The translations under genes were made by a program, and so were the position numbers. Of a stretch of DNA of 34,639 nucleotides, positions 23,937 to 32,482 are shown piece after piece. The notes below the pieces were generated by a model. That model worked only from the letters and a program-made list of their open reading frames with translations. It ran no database searches and was not told where the DNA came from. Numbering within the stretch: position 1 is the first letter of the stretch; each line of letters begins with the position of its first letter. The DNA is taken from the NCBI GenBank assembly GCA_945862455.1, contig CAMAXU010000018.1, forward strand, positions 1 to 34,639, written 5' to 3'. This stretch comes from Rickettsia typhi (lineage in GTDB: Bacteria > Pseudomonadota > Alphaproteobacteria > Rickettsiales > UBA1997).

Positions 23937-25126
23937 GAAAAAACTTTCTTCAAAGCATGAACTGCTTTTTTCATATTCTCTTCATTATGAATCAAAGAAA
24001 ATCTCACAAAACCTTCGCCATTCTCGCCAAAAGAGCTTCCTGGTGACATTACAACGCCAGTTTCTGCAATCATTTTTTTACAAAATTCAAAAGAAGTTAA
24101 ATTGGAAAATTGTTTCGGCAATTTTGTCCAAATAAACATGCTGGCTTTAGGTTTTTCAACGTGCCAGCCCAATTCTTTTTGCAAAAGATCCACCAAAAAC
24201 TCTCCACGTGATTTATATTTTTGTCTCAAATCTTTTAAATATTCGTCGCTTTTTTCTGTTAAAGCTTCCGCCGCAACCATTTGCAAAGGGTTGAAAGAGC
24301 CGTAATCAAGATAAGATTTAATTTTATAAAGTGCTGAAATTAAATTTTGACTTCCCACCGCAAAACCAACGCGACATCCCGCCATGGAATAGCTTTTGGA
24401 TAAGGAAGTAAATTCAATTGCCACATCTTTGGCGCCTTTAATTTCAAGAATTGAATGCGGTTTGTCTTTTTCATCAAAATAAAGTTCGCAATAAGCGATG
24501 TCCGAAATGATATAGATTTGGTGTTTTTTACAAAAATCAACCAACTCTTGATAAAAATTTAAACCGACAATTTCAGTTGTCGGATTGCAAGGATAACTGA
24601 CAATTACAGCCATCGGTTTTTTCTCGTTTTTGACAACTTTTTCTTCCACTAATTTTTTAAAATCACGTAAAAAATCTTGCGAACTAATTGCTGGAATTTG
24701 CACTAAATTTCCTTTAGCAATCTGAAAAGCAAAAGTGTGAATTGGATAAGCTGGGCTTGGAACTACAATGTAATTTTCAGAATCAGAAATGGCCGTTGCA
24801 AGTGATGCAATTCCTTCTTTTGCACCAATTGTAACTAAACTTTCGCTTGCATAATCAAGCTCAACTGCAAAGCGGCGTTTGTAATAATCACAAACTGCTT
24901 TCTTTAAAACTTCAATTCCACCAGTAACCGAATAGCCAAACAAACTCTTGTCACACACTAGTTCGGAAAGACGGTCAATTACAAATTGCGGTGGCGCAGA
25001 ATCTGGATTTCCCATGCCAAAATCAATAATTTCAACACCTTTTGCAGCAGCTTCGGTCTTTAATTTATACATTGCCGCAAAAATATAAGGCGGCAGTTTT
25101 TGCGTTAGGTAGAACTGATTTTGCAT
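23933..25126 (-). CDS. Class I/II aminotransferase, LL-DAP aminotransferase/AlaC-like
   Basis: The 397-residue PLP enzyme is a fold-type I aminotransferase. Segments are IDFGMGNPDSAPPQFVIDRL, YSVTGGIEVLKKAV, SYPCNPTTEIV and the PLP-lysine segment SLSKSYSMAGCRVGF. The GMGNPD opening and SKSYSMAG place it nearest the AlaC / LL-diaminopimelate aminotransferase-like branch, which in proteobacteria mostly makes alanine from pyruvate. Substrate cannot be fixed from sequence. It is the second aminotransferase of this fold in the window (compare 28674-29876) and is clearly different in sequence. It is translated just ahead of trmD with an ATGA overlap. Confidence 0.85.
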   Translation of the reverse strand: MQNQFYLTQKLPPYIFAAMYKLKTEAAAKGVEIIDFGMGNPDSAPPQFVIDRLSELVCDKSLFGYSVTGGIEVLKKAVCDYYKRRFAVELDYASESLVTIGAKEGIASLATAISDSENYIVVPSPAYPIHTFAFQIAKGNLVQIPAISSQDFLRDFKKLVEEKVVKNEKKPMAVIVSYPCNPTTEIVGLNFYQELVDFCKKHQIYIISDIAYCELYFDEKDKPHSILEIKGAKDVAIEFTSLSKSYSMAGCRVGFAVGSQNLISALYKIKSYLDYGSFNPLQMVAAEALTEKSDEYLKDLRQKYKSRGEFLVDLLQKELGWHVEKPKASMFIWTKLPKQFSNLTSFEFCKKMIAETGVVMSPGSSFGENGEGFVRFSLIHNEENMKKAVHALKKVFS

Positions 25127-25191
25127 TTTTTTAGAAATTTATTTTGCGAGAGGTGAAAAGAAATTATGAAATTGGTTAAAAATTCCAAGTA

Positions 25192-25208
25192 AGCTTTGTA
25201 ACAAAGCT
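25192..25208 (-). terminator. Small hairpin at the 3' end of the histidine decarboxylase gene
   Basis: AGCTTTG (25192-25198) and CAAAGCT (25202-25208) form a 7-bp stem with a 3-base loop overlapping the stop codon of the upstream gene. The T-run lies about 10 bases beyond the stem on the minus strand, so termination is at best partial. Confidence 0.35.
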
Positions 25209-26301
25209 ATAAATCTTTTAAAAACTCATCAATTTTTTCTTTGGTAACTCCCGGCATACAAATAATGTGTGAAAGCTTGCCGTCAGAAGCCAACTGCCAT
25301 TTAAGGCAGATTTCTTCTGCGGGTTTTGGAAAAATTATTGTAAGAGCGTTTGGATTTTTCCAAGCTTTAATTCCCAGTTTTTTCATTTCTTCAAGCCCAT
25401 ATTCAGCTACTTCAAAACATTTTAGGGCGCGCGCTTTTAAGCCTTCGCGACCCAATTTATTAATTGCGTGCCACAAAAAAACCGGACTGTGACCGTTACG
25501 CGAGCCAGTAATTGTGGTGTCTAGCGTGCCAATATATGGAATGGTTTGACCAATGCGATCTCTGTAATTTTTTTTAACAATCACCACGCCGCACGGAATT
25601 GGCGAGCCAATAAATTTGTGGCCAGAAATGGCAATTGAATCAATTCCTTGTTCAAAATCAAAACGCGGCTCTTTTTCGAGCAAAGCCAAATAAGTGCCAG
25701 CCAGCGCGCCATCAGCGTGAATGTAATGGCTACGAATTGCCGATTCTTTTAAAACTTTTTTGATTTTAGAAATGTCGTCTTTGGCTTCGGTCATTGTGGT
25801 GCCAATGTTAGCGATAATGATTGCCGGATGTTGGCGTTGCAGATGAAGCGCTTCTTTTAAATCTTGATAATCCATTTCACCGTTTTCTTGTGAACGAATC
25901 ACAATTGATGGCATGTTGAGCAAGTGAATATTTTTGTTGATGCAATAATGTGTATGCTCGGAATAATAAACAATTCCTTTGGGATAAAGCTCGCGCGCCA
26001 AATAAAGCCCATAAAGATTTCCCTCCGAACCACCATTGGTAACATAACCCCAAAAATTATCTTTTGGAGCTTTAAAAAGATCGGCAAAAAATTGCACCAC
26101 TTCGCGTTCAATTGAGCGCGAGTTTAAATCATAAGTCGATTCAATAAGCGGATCGCCGAGATTATTTAAAGGATATTTTAAAAGCGGATAAAGTTCGGAA
26201 TAATCAAAATCGATTGAAACTGGATAACCCAAAAAATTTTGCGCTCTTTCCTGAACTTTTTCGATGTAGTTATTTAAGCGTTCTTGGTTTTCTTTCTTCA
26301 T
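25207..26301 (-). CDS. hdc: PLP-dependent histidine decarboxylase
   Basis: The 364-residue protein is a group II PLP decarboxylase of the bacterial histidine decarboxylase type. Diagnostic stretches are GYVTNGGSEGNLYGLYLARE, YYSEHTHYC (the His that stacks on PLP), IIANIGTTMTEAKDD and HADGALAGTYLAL. The Schiff-base Lys229 is in ISGHKFIGSPIPCG, and TGSRNGHSPVFLW follows. Length is close to the Gram-negative Hdc enzymes, with no N-terminal extension. The expected product is histamine. A different L-amino acid, such as serine, is possible for relatives of this family. It lies 18 bases after aspS and 80 bases before the aminotransferase gene, within one minus-strand run. No antiporter or histidine transporter gene is adjacent. 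Confidence 0.8.
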   Translation of the reverse strand: MKKENQERLNNYIEKVQERAQNFLGYPVSIDFDYSELYPLLKYPLNNLGDPLIESTYDLNSRSIEREVVQFFADLFKAPKDNFWGYVTNGGSEGNLYGLYLARELYPKGIVYYSEHTHYCINKNIHLLNMPSIVIRSQENGEMDYQDLKEALHLQRQHPAIIIANIGTTMTEAKDDISKIKKVLKESAIRSHYIHADGALAGTYLALLEKEPRFDFEQGIDSIAISGHKFIGSPIPCGVVIVKKNYRDRIGQTIPYIGTLDTTITGSRNGHSPVFLWHAINKLGREGLKARALKCFEVAEYGLEEMKKLGIKAWKNPNALTIIFPKPAEEICLKWQLASDGKLSHIICMPGVTKEKIDEFLKDL

Positions 26302-26319
26302 AAAATTTAAATTGCTAGT

Positions 26320-28110
26320 TTATAACAACTCCCTCGCCTTTTTGCTTAGTTCTACATTCAATTCTTTAAGCTGTTTTTCCGCAACATTAGCCGGCGCATT
26401 CATCATTAAATCTTGCGCTTTGCCATTCATTGGAAATGGAATTACTTCACGAATATTTGGCTCATCGGCCAATAACATAATAATGCGATCAATTCCGGGA
26501 GCCAAGCCACCGTGCGGCGGAGCGCCAAATTTGAAAGCGTTTAACATTGCACCAAATTGTTTTTCAACAACTTCGGCACCATAGCCAGCAATCTCGAAAG
26601 CGCGATACATGATTTCTGGTTTGTGATTGCGAATTGCGCCCGAAGATAGTTCAACGCCGTTGCAAACAATGTCATATTGGAAAGCTTTAATCTTAAGCGG
26701 ATCTTGTGAATTCAAAGCTTCAAGCCCACCTTGTGGCATTGAAAATGGATTATGTGAAAATTCAATTTTGCCAGTTTGTTCATCTAATTCATACATTGGA
26801 AAATCAACGATCCAGCAGAATTTATAAATTGATTCATCAATTAACTTTAAATCATTTCCAAGTTTAATACGCACAACACCTGCGATTTTTGCTGCTTCAG
26901 TTTTTTTACCGCAAGAAAAGAAAACGGCATCGCCATTTTCTAAACCAGCAGTTTTTTTCAAATTTGCTAATTTTTCAGCGCTTAAAAATTTAGCAATCGG
27001 GCCTTTTCCTTCGCCATTTTCATCAAAAATAATGTAAGCTAAACCTTTCGCACCATTTTGTTGCGCATGTTCAATCATTTTATCAAAAAACGAACGCGGT
27101 TGCGCAGCGCATTTTGGTGCTGGAATTGCACGAATTGTCGCGCCTTGTTCAATTTGTTTGGCAAAAATTGAAAATTCTGAACCGCGGAAAATTTCTGTGG
27201 AATCCGTTATTATAATTGGATTTCTCAAATCAGGCTTATCAATTCCATATTTAAGCATCGCGTCGTCATATTTAATGTGAATAAAATCTTCATCAGAAGT
27301 TTTTTTCACGCCAAATTTTTTGAAAATATTTTTCAACACCGGTTCAATCGCAGCGAACACATCTTCTTGCGTGACGAAAGACATTTCCATATCAAGCTGA
27401 TAAAATTCTGGCGCGCGATCGGAGCGCAAATCTTCATCGCGAAAACAGGGTGCGATTTGGAAATAACGGTTGAAACCAGAAACCATCAAAAGCTGTTTAA
27501 ACTGTTGTGGCGCTTGTGGAAGCGCGTAAAATTTTCCGGGATGAAGGCGAGCTGGAACCAAATAATCGCGCGCACCTTCTGGACTTGAAGCGGTTAAAAT
27601 TGGCGTTTGGATTTCTAAGAAATCTTGCGCCGTCATTTCAGCGCGAATTGAAGAAATCACTTTGCTGCGCAGCACAATATTTTTGTGAGTTTTGTCGCGA
27701 CGTAAATCGAGGAAACGATATTTTAAACGAAGCTCTTCGGGATAATTTTCGTTTTCAGCATTGATTTGAAACGGAATTTGTTCGGCGAGAGATTCAACTG
27801 TTAATTCATTAATTTTAATTTCAATTTCGCCGGTTTTGATATTTGAATTAACAACTTCCGCCGCGCGCGCCTTAACTTCGCCAATTACAATAATTACCGA
27901 TTCCAATTTAATCGCCGCAATTTCATCAAGATTTAAAGCAGTATTTTGTTGGTCGATCACAACTTGAGTCAAACCAAAATGATCACGCAAATCGATAAAA
28001 ATCAAACTGCCGTGATCGCGTTTTGAATGAACCCAACCTGAAAGTTTTACGGTTTGTCCAACATTTGATTTGTTGAGTTCCAAACAATTGTGAGTGCGAT
28101 ATTTATGCAT
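26320..28110 (-). CDS. aspS: Aspartyl-tRNA synthetase, probably non-discriminating (Asp/Asn)
   Basis: The 596-residue bacterial-type AspRS has the OB-fold anticodon domain ([21 protein letters not shown]). It also has class II motif 2 ([18 protein letters not shown]), the GAD insertion domain and motif 3 ([20 protein letters not shown]). His33 in RDHG matches the His that marks AspRS able to charge tRNA-Asn in Pseudomonas, where discriminating enzymes carry Leu (RDLG). With GatCAB this supplies Asn-tRNA when AsnRS is absent. GatCAB and AsnRS status cannot be seen here, so the non-discriminating label is inferred. It is separated from virB3 upstream by a palindromic repeat. Confidence 0.95.
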   Translation of the reverse strand: MHKYRTHNCLELNKSNVGQTVKLSGWVHSKRDHGSLIFIDLRDHFGLTQVVIDQQNTALNLDEIAAIKLESVIIVIGEVKARAAEVVNSNIKTGEIEIKINELTVESLAEQIPFQINAENENYPEELRLKYRFLDLRRDKTHKNIVLRSKVISSIRAEMTAQDFLEIQTPILTASSPEGARDYLVPARLHPGKFYALPQAPQQFKQLLMVSGFNRYFQIAPCFRDEDLRSDRAPEFYQLDMEMSFVTQEDVFAAIEPVLKNIFKKFGVKKTSDEDFIHIKYDDAMLKYGIDKPDLRNPIIITDSTEIFRGSEFSIFAKQIEQGATIRAIPAPKCAAQPRSFFDKMIEHAQQNGAKGLAYIIFDENGEGKGPIAKFLSAEKLANLKKTAGLENGDAVFFSCGKKTEAAKIAGVVRIKLGNDLKLIDESIYKFCWIVDFPMYELDEQTGKIEFSHNPFSMPQGGLEALNSQDPLKIKAFQYDIVCNGVELSSGAIRNHKPEIMYRAFEIAGYGAEVVEKQFGAMLNAFKFGAPPHGGLAPGIDRIIMLLADEPNIREVIPFPMNGKAQDLMMNAPANVAEKQLKELNVELSKKARELL

Positions 28111-28131
28111 GAGAATAACTTGAAAATAGAG

Positions 28132-28255
28132 TGGACCCCGTCGTGAAGACGGGGTGACAATGTCTTTAGGGGTGACAATGTCTTTGGGGGTGACAATGTC
28201 TTTAGTTTATTTATAAAACTATAAACTTGTCACCCCGTCTTTACGACGGGGTCCA
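28132..28255. repeat. BIME-like repeat pair between virB3 and aspS
   Basis: Each 28-base arm (28132-28159 and 28228-28255) is itself a hairpin with stem ACCCCGTC/GACGGGGT, and the two arms are inverted relative to each other with one mismatch (TGAAG against TAAAG). The same arm sequence builds the element at 34391-34480. Between the arms is a short tandem array. Placed between virB3 and aspS on the same strand, it may end virB3 transcription or protect the mRNA. Confidence 0.92.
28151..28204. repeat. Three tandem copies of an 18-base unit
   Basis: GGGGTGACAATGTCTTTA is repeated three times without gaps (28151, 28169, 28187), with one A-to-G change in the second copy. The unit starts within the right half of the REP-like arm, so it grew by slippage from the palindrome's own end. 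Confidence 0.93.
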
Positions 28256-28261
28256 TAAAAA

Positions 28262-28558
28262 TTAATATACGTCGTAAGAATTAGTGCCGCTGTGATAATA
28301 ACGATTTCTACAAACACTACATTTCGAAGTGCGTGCCAAAAATAATTCAATCGCCCTTGGTTCTTTCAAACAAATGAACCAGCCAATCATATGCGTTCCC
28401 GGTAATAATATAAGTAAGTAAAAAAACTTACTTGTAATTACAAAAGCCAGAAGCGAAATAATGCCATTCAAAGCCGCAAAGGTGTAACTTACGCCAAGAA
28501 GCATTGGTGGTCGCGTTAAACCCAAAAATAAGGGATCGGTGCCGATTACGCCAGACAT
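28262..28558 (-). CDS. virB3: VirB3-like type IV secretion protein
   Basis: The 98-residue protein matches VirB3 in size and layout: MSGVIGTDPLFLGLTRPPML, a hydrophobic pair of helices (about 20-55), CLKEPRAIELFLARTSKC and a C-terminal CRNRYYHSGTNSYDVY. The DPLFxGLTRP start, KEPR motif and NSYDVY-type end are those of the rickettsial (Rvh) VirB3. VirB3 is an inner-membrane component that works next to the VirB4 ATPase. Unusually, virB4 does not follow: the next gene on this strand is aspS after a repeat. The other T4SS genes must be elsewhere. Its promoter overlaps that of the divergent aminotransferase gene. Confidence 0.82.
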   Translation of the reverse strand: MSGVIGTDPLFLGLTRPPMLLGVSYTFAALNGIISLLAFVITSKFFYLLILLPGTHMIGWFICLKEPRAIELFLARTSKCSVCRNRYYHSGTNSYDVY

Positions 28559-28579
28559 AGATTTTTAAATTTTTTTGAA

Positions 28580-29876
<1,297 letters not shown>

Positions 29877-29911
29877 TCACTTAACAAAGTTAACATCAAA
29901 ATAACTTCCCA

Positions 29912-30691
29912 ATGCTTCTCACCTTCGACATCGGCAACACCAACATCGTAATTGGCATCTTCGAAAATGATAAATTAAGCCATAAATGGCGGCTTCCAAG
30001 TGACGGTAAAAAAAACACCGACGATTACGCCGTCGATATTATCGAACTTTTCTTAACCGATAAAATCGATTGCCTAAAAATTGAAGGCGTTATTATCGCA
30101 TCAGTTGTACCAACGCTCACCAGCCGCATTCATGAAGCGGTGCAAAAATTTACCAGCGATTCTGTTGTTAAAAAAATTCTCGTTGTTGGTGATAATAAAA
30201 CTAATCTTAACATTGACATCCAAGTTCCACACAAAAATGAAGTTGGTCATGATCGCCTGATTAATTCAATTGCTGGATTTAAAAAATTTGGCGGAAATTT
30301 AATTATCATTGATTTTGGAACTGCAACCACATTTGATGTAGTTGGAAAAAATGGTGAATATTTGGGCGGCGTAATTGCACCCGGAGTTAATCTTTCGCTT
30401 AAAGCGCTGCACGACATGACGGCGCAATTACCAAAAATTTCGGTGAAATATCAAAAAAATGTCATCGGCAAAACCACTGTCGAAGCAATGAATTCAGGTG
30501 TTTATTTCGGTTATATTTCTCTTATTGAGGGCATGATTGAAAAAATTGAAAAAGAATTAAATCAAAAAACCATCCGCATAATTACGGGCGGACTTGCTGA
30601 AATTTTTAAAGATGCACTAAAAAATACCGCAGAACATCACGAGCCAGACCTAACATTGGAAGGTCTGCGACTTATTTATGAAAATAATTAG
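29912..30691 (+). CDS. coaX: Type III pantothenate kinase
   Basis: The 259-residue ASKHA-fold kinase performs the first step of CoA synthesis. The phosphate loop is FDIGNTNIVIGIF. VPHKNEVGHDRLINSIAG, FGTATTFDVV and GGVIAPGVNLSLKAL are the CoaX signatures, and RIITGGLAEIFKDAL is near the C-terminus. Length is normal. It sits between the aminotransferase gene and rnj with short gaps and is likely co-transcribed with both. CoaX next to RNase J occurs in various bacteria and has no known functional meaning. Confidence 0.95.
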   Translation: MLLTFDIGNTNIVIGIFENDKLSHKWRLPSDGKKNTDDYAVDIIELFLTDKIDCLKIEGVIIASVVPTLTSRIHEAVQKFTSDSVVKKILVVGDNKTNLNIDIQVPHKNEVGHDRLINSIAGFKKFGGNLIIIDFGTATTFDVVGKNGEYLGGVIAPGVNLSLKALHDMTAQLPKISVKYQKNVIGKTTVEAMNSGVYFGYISLIEGMIEKIEKELNQKTIRIITGGLAEIFKDALKNTAEHHEPDLTLEGLRLIYENN

Positions 30692-30712
30692 AAAAACAAA
30701 AAACTATCTAAA

Positions 30713-32458
30713 ATGGATCTTAATCTAAAAAAACATTACAACGACTTACTCTTTCTCCCGCTTGGTGGCGCCAATGAAATTGGGATGAATTTGAACCTTT
30801 ATCATCTTGATGGCAAATGGATTATGATTGATTGCGGCATGGGTTTTGCTTACGACATTCCGGGTGTCGATATGATGACGGCTGACATTTCTTTCATCAA
30901 AGCCAACCGCAAAAATCTTTTAGGAATAATCATCACCCACATTCACGAAGATCATTTGGGCGCAGTTCAACATCTGTGGCGCGAACTTGAAGCTCCCGTC
31001 TACGCAACCGAATTTGCCGCTAATTTTTTACGCACCAAATTACAAGAATCTCGTCTCGACAAAGAAGTTCCAATCCACTTAATCGATGGCTCAAAAGATT
31101 TAAACTTAAACCCTTTCCAACTAGAATTTGTAGGGCTAACGCACTCAGTTCCAGAAATGAAAGCGGTAATTGTTAAAACTCGCAAAGGCAATATTTTACA
31201 TACGGGAGACTGGAAATTTGATCCCGATCCTGTTGTTGGCGAACTTTCCGAAAAAGAAAGAATTAAAGCTTATGGCGACGCGCAAGAAATTTTAGCTGTC
31301 GTGTGCGATTCAACAAACGCGCTCTCCGAAGGTCATTCTCGATCAGAAGGTGAACTTTACGATTCATTAAAAAGCTTAATCATTGGTCGCACCGGATTAG
31401 TTGGCGTTACAACTTTTGCCTCAAATTTAGCACGCATCCACACCATAGCCAGAATCGCGCGCGACGTGGGTCGCAAAGTTGTTTTAGCTGGATTTTCTTT
31501 GCATCGTTTACACGAAGTTGGCAAAAAAAGTGGCTATTTCGCTGAAAATTTTGAATTCGTTAGTGATCGCGAAATGAAATTTTATGACAAAAAAGAATTG
31601 CTCGTAATTTCTACGGGTTGCCAAGGTGAACCAAACGCCGCAACCCGCAAAATCGCCACTGATAATCATCCGACAATCCGCTTTACCAAAGGTGATTTGA
31701 TGATTTTTTCTTCCAAAATCATTCCCGGAAATGAGAAAAAAATCTTCGAACTTTTTGATGAATTAGCCAAAAAACAAATCGATGTGATGACGGAAAAAGA
31801 TCACTTCGTTCACGTTTCAGGGCATCCTTCGCAAGATGAACTGCGCGAAATGTATGCGCTGGCACAACCAAAAATTGCCATTCCAGTTCACGGCGAATTT
31901 ATTCACACTAAAACTCACGCCGAACTGGCTAGAGATTGTGGAGTTCCTCGCGTTATCCAAATTGAAAATGGCGCTGCCGTTAAATTAGACGGTCAAGATT
32001 TGACCTCAACTTCAATTGTCGGCAATGTTAAATGGGGCTATATCGGAGTTGATGGCAAACAGCTTTTAGACTTAAAAGGCGATATAATTCGCGAACGAAA
32101 AAAATTACAACTTGCCGGAATTATCATGATTTCAATTGCGGTGACAGATTCTTTAACTCTCGCCGCTGCGCCAAAAATTATCGGAGTTGGTTCTTACGAC
32201 TTAAAACGCGATCGCGACACTGAAGAAATGCTTAAAAAAGAAATCCAGTTTTTCTTAAAACACAAAGCTCGTGAATTAAATTTAAATGACGGTTTTGGTT
32301 TACAATTCTTAAAAAAGAAAAAAACCCGCAAAAAATTGCAGGAATCTAAAATCATGAATGAAATCGAAAAATCTTTACGCTCAAAAATGCTAAAAATTTT
32401 CGAAGATTTAATGGGCAAAAGACCTGCGCTTGAAATTGCGATTCATTTGGTGAATTAA
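30713..32458 (+). CDS. rnj: Ribonuclease J
   Basis: The 581-residue metallo-beta-lactamase/beta-CASP nuclease has the metal-binding THIHEDHLG (75-83), LTHSVPEM, HTGDWKFDPDP and CDSTNA. The beta-CASP segments STGCQGEPNAA, HVSGHPSQDEL and IPVHGE are also present. RNase J combines 5'-to-3' exonuclease and endonuclease action in mRNA decay and rRNA maturation and is the usual such enzyme in alphaproteobacteria. The C-terminal domain is complete through the KMLKIFEDLMGKRPALEIAI-type end. The stop is 24 bases before the truncated alaS, which leaves no room for the rest of that gene. Confidence 0.95.
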   Translation: MDLNLKKHYNDLLFLPLGGANEIGMNLNLYHLDGKWIMIDCGMGFAYDIPGVDMMTADISFIKANRKNLLGIIITHIHEDHLGAVQHLWRELEAPVYATEFAANFLRTKLQESRLDKEVPIHLIDGSKDLNLNPFQLEFVGLTHSVPEMKAVIVKTRKGNILHTGDWKFDPDPVVGELSEKERIKAYGDAQEILAVVCDSTNALSEGHSRSEGELYDSLKSLIIGRTGLVGVTTFASNLARIHTIARIARDVGRKVVLAGFSLHRLHEVGKKSGYFAENFEFVSDREMKFYDKKELLVISTGCQGEPNAATRKIATDNHPTIRFTKGDLMIFSSKIIPGNEKKIFELFDELAKKQIDVMTEKDHFVHVSGHPSQDELREMYALAQPKIAIPVHGEFIHTKTHAELARDCGVPRVIQIENGAAVKLDGQDLTSTSIVGNVKWGYIGVDGKQLLDLKGDIIRERKKLQLAGIIMISIAVTDSLTLAAAPKIIGVGSYDLKRDRDTEEMLKKEIQFFLKHKARELNLNDGFGLQFLKKKKTRKKLQESKIMNEIEKSLRSKMLKIFEDLMGKRPALEIAIHLVN

Positions 32459-32482
32459 AATAACGAAACTCGATTAAAAATA

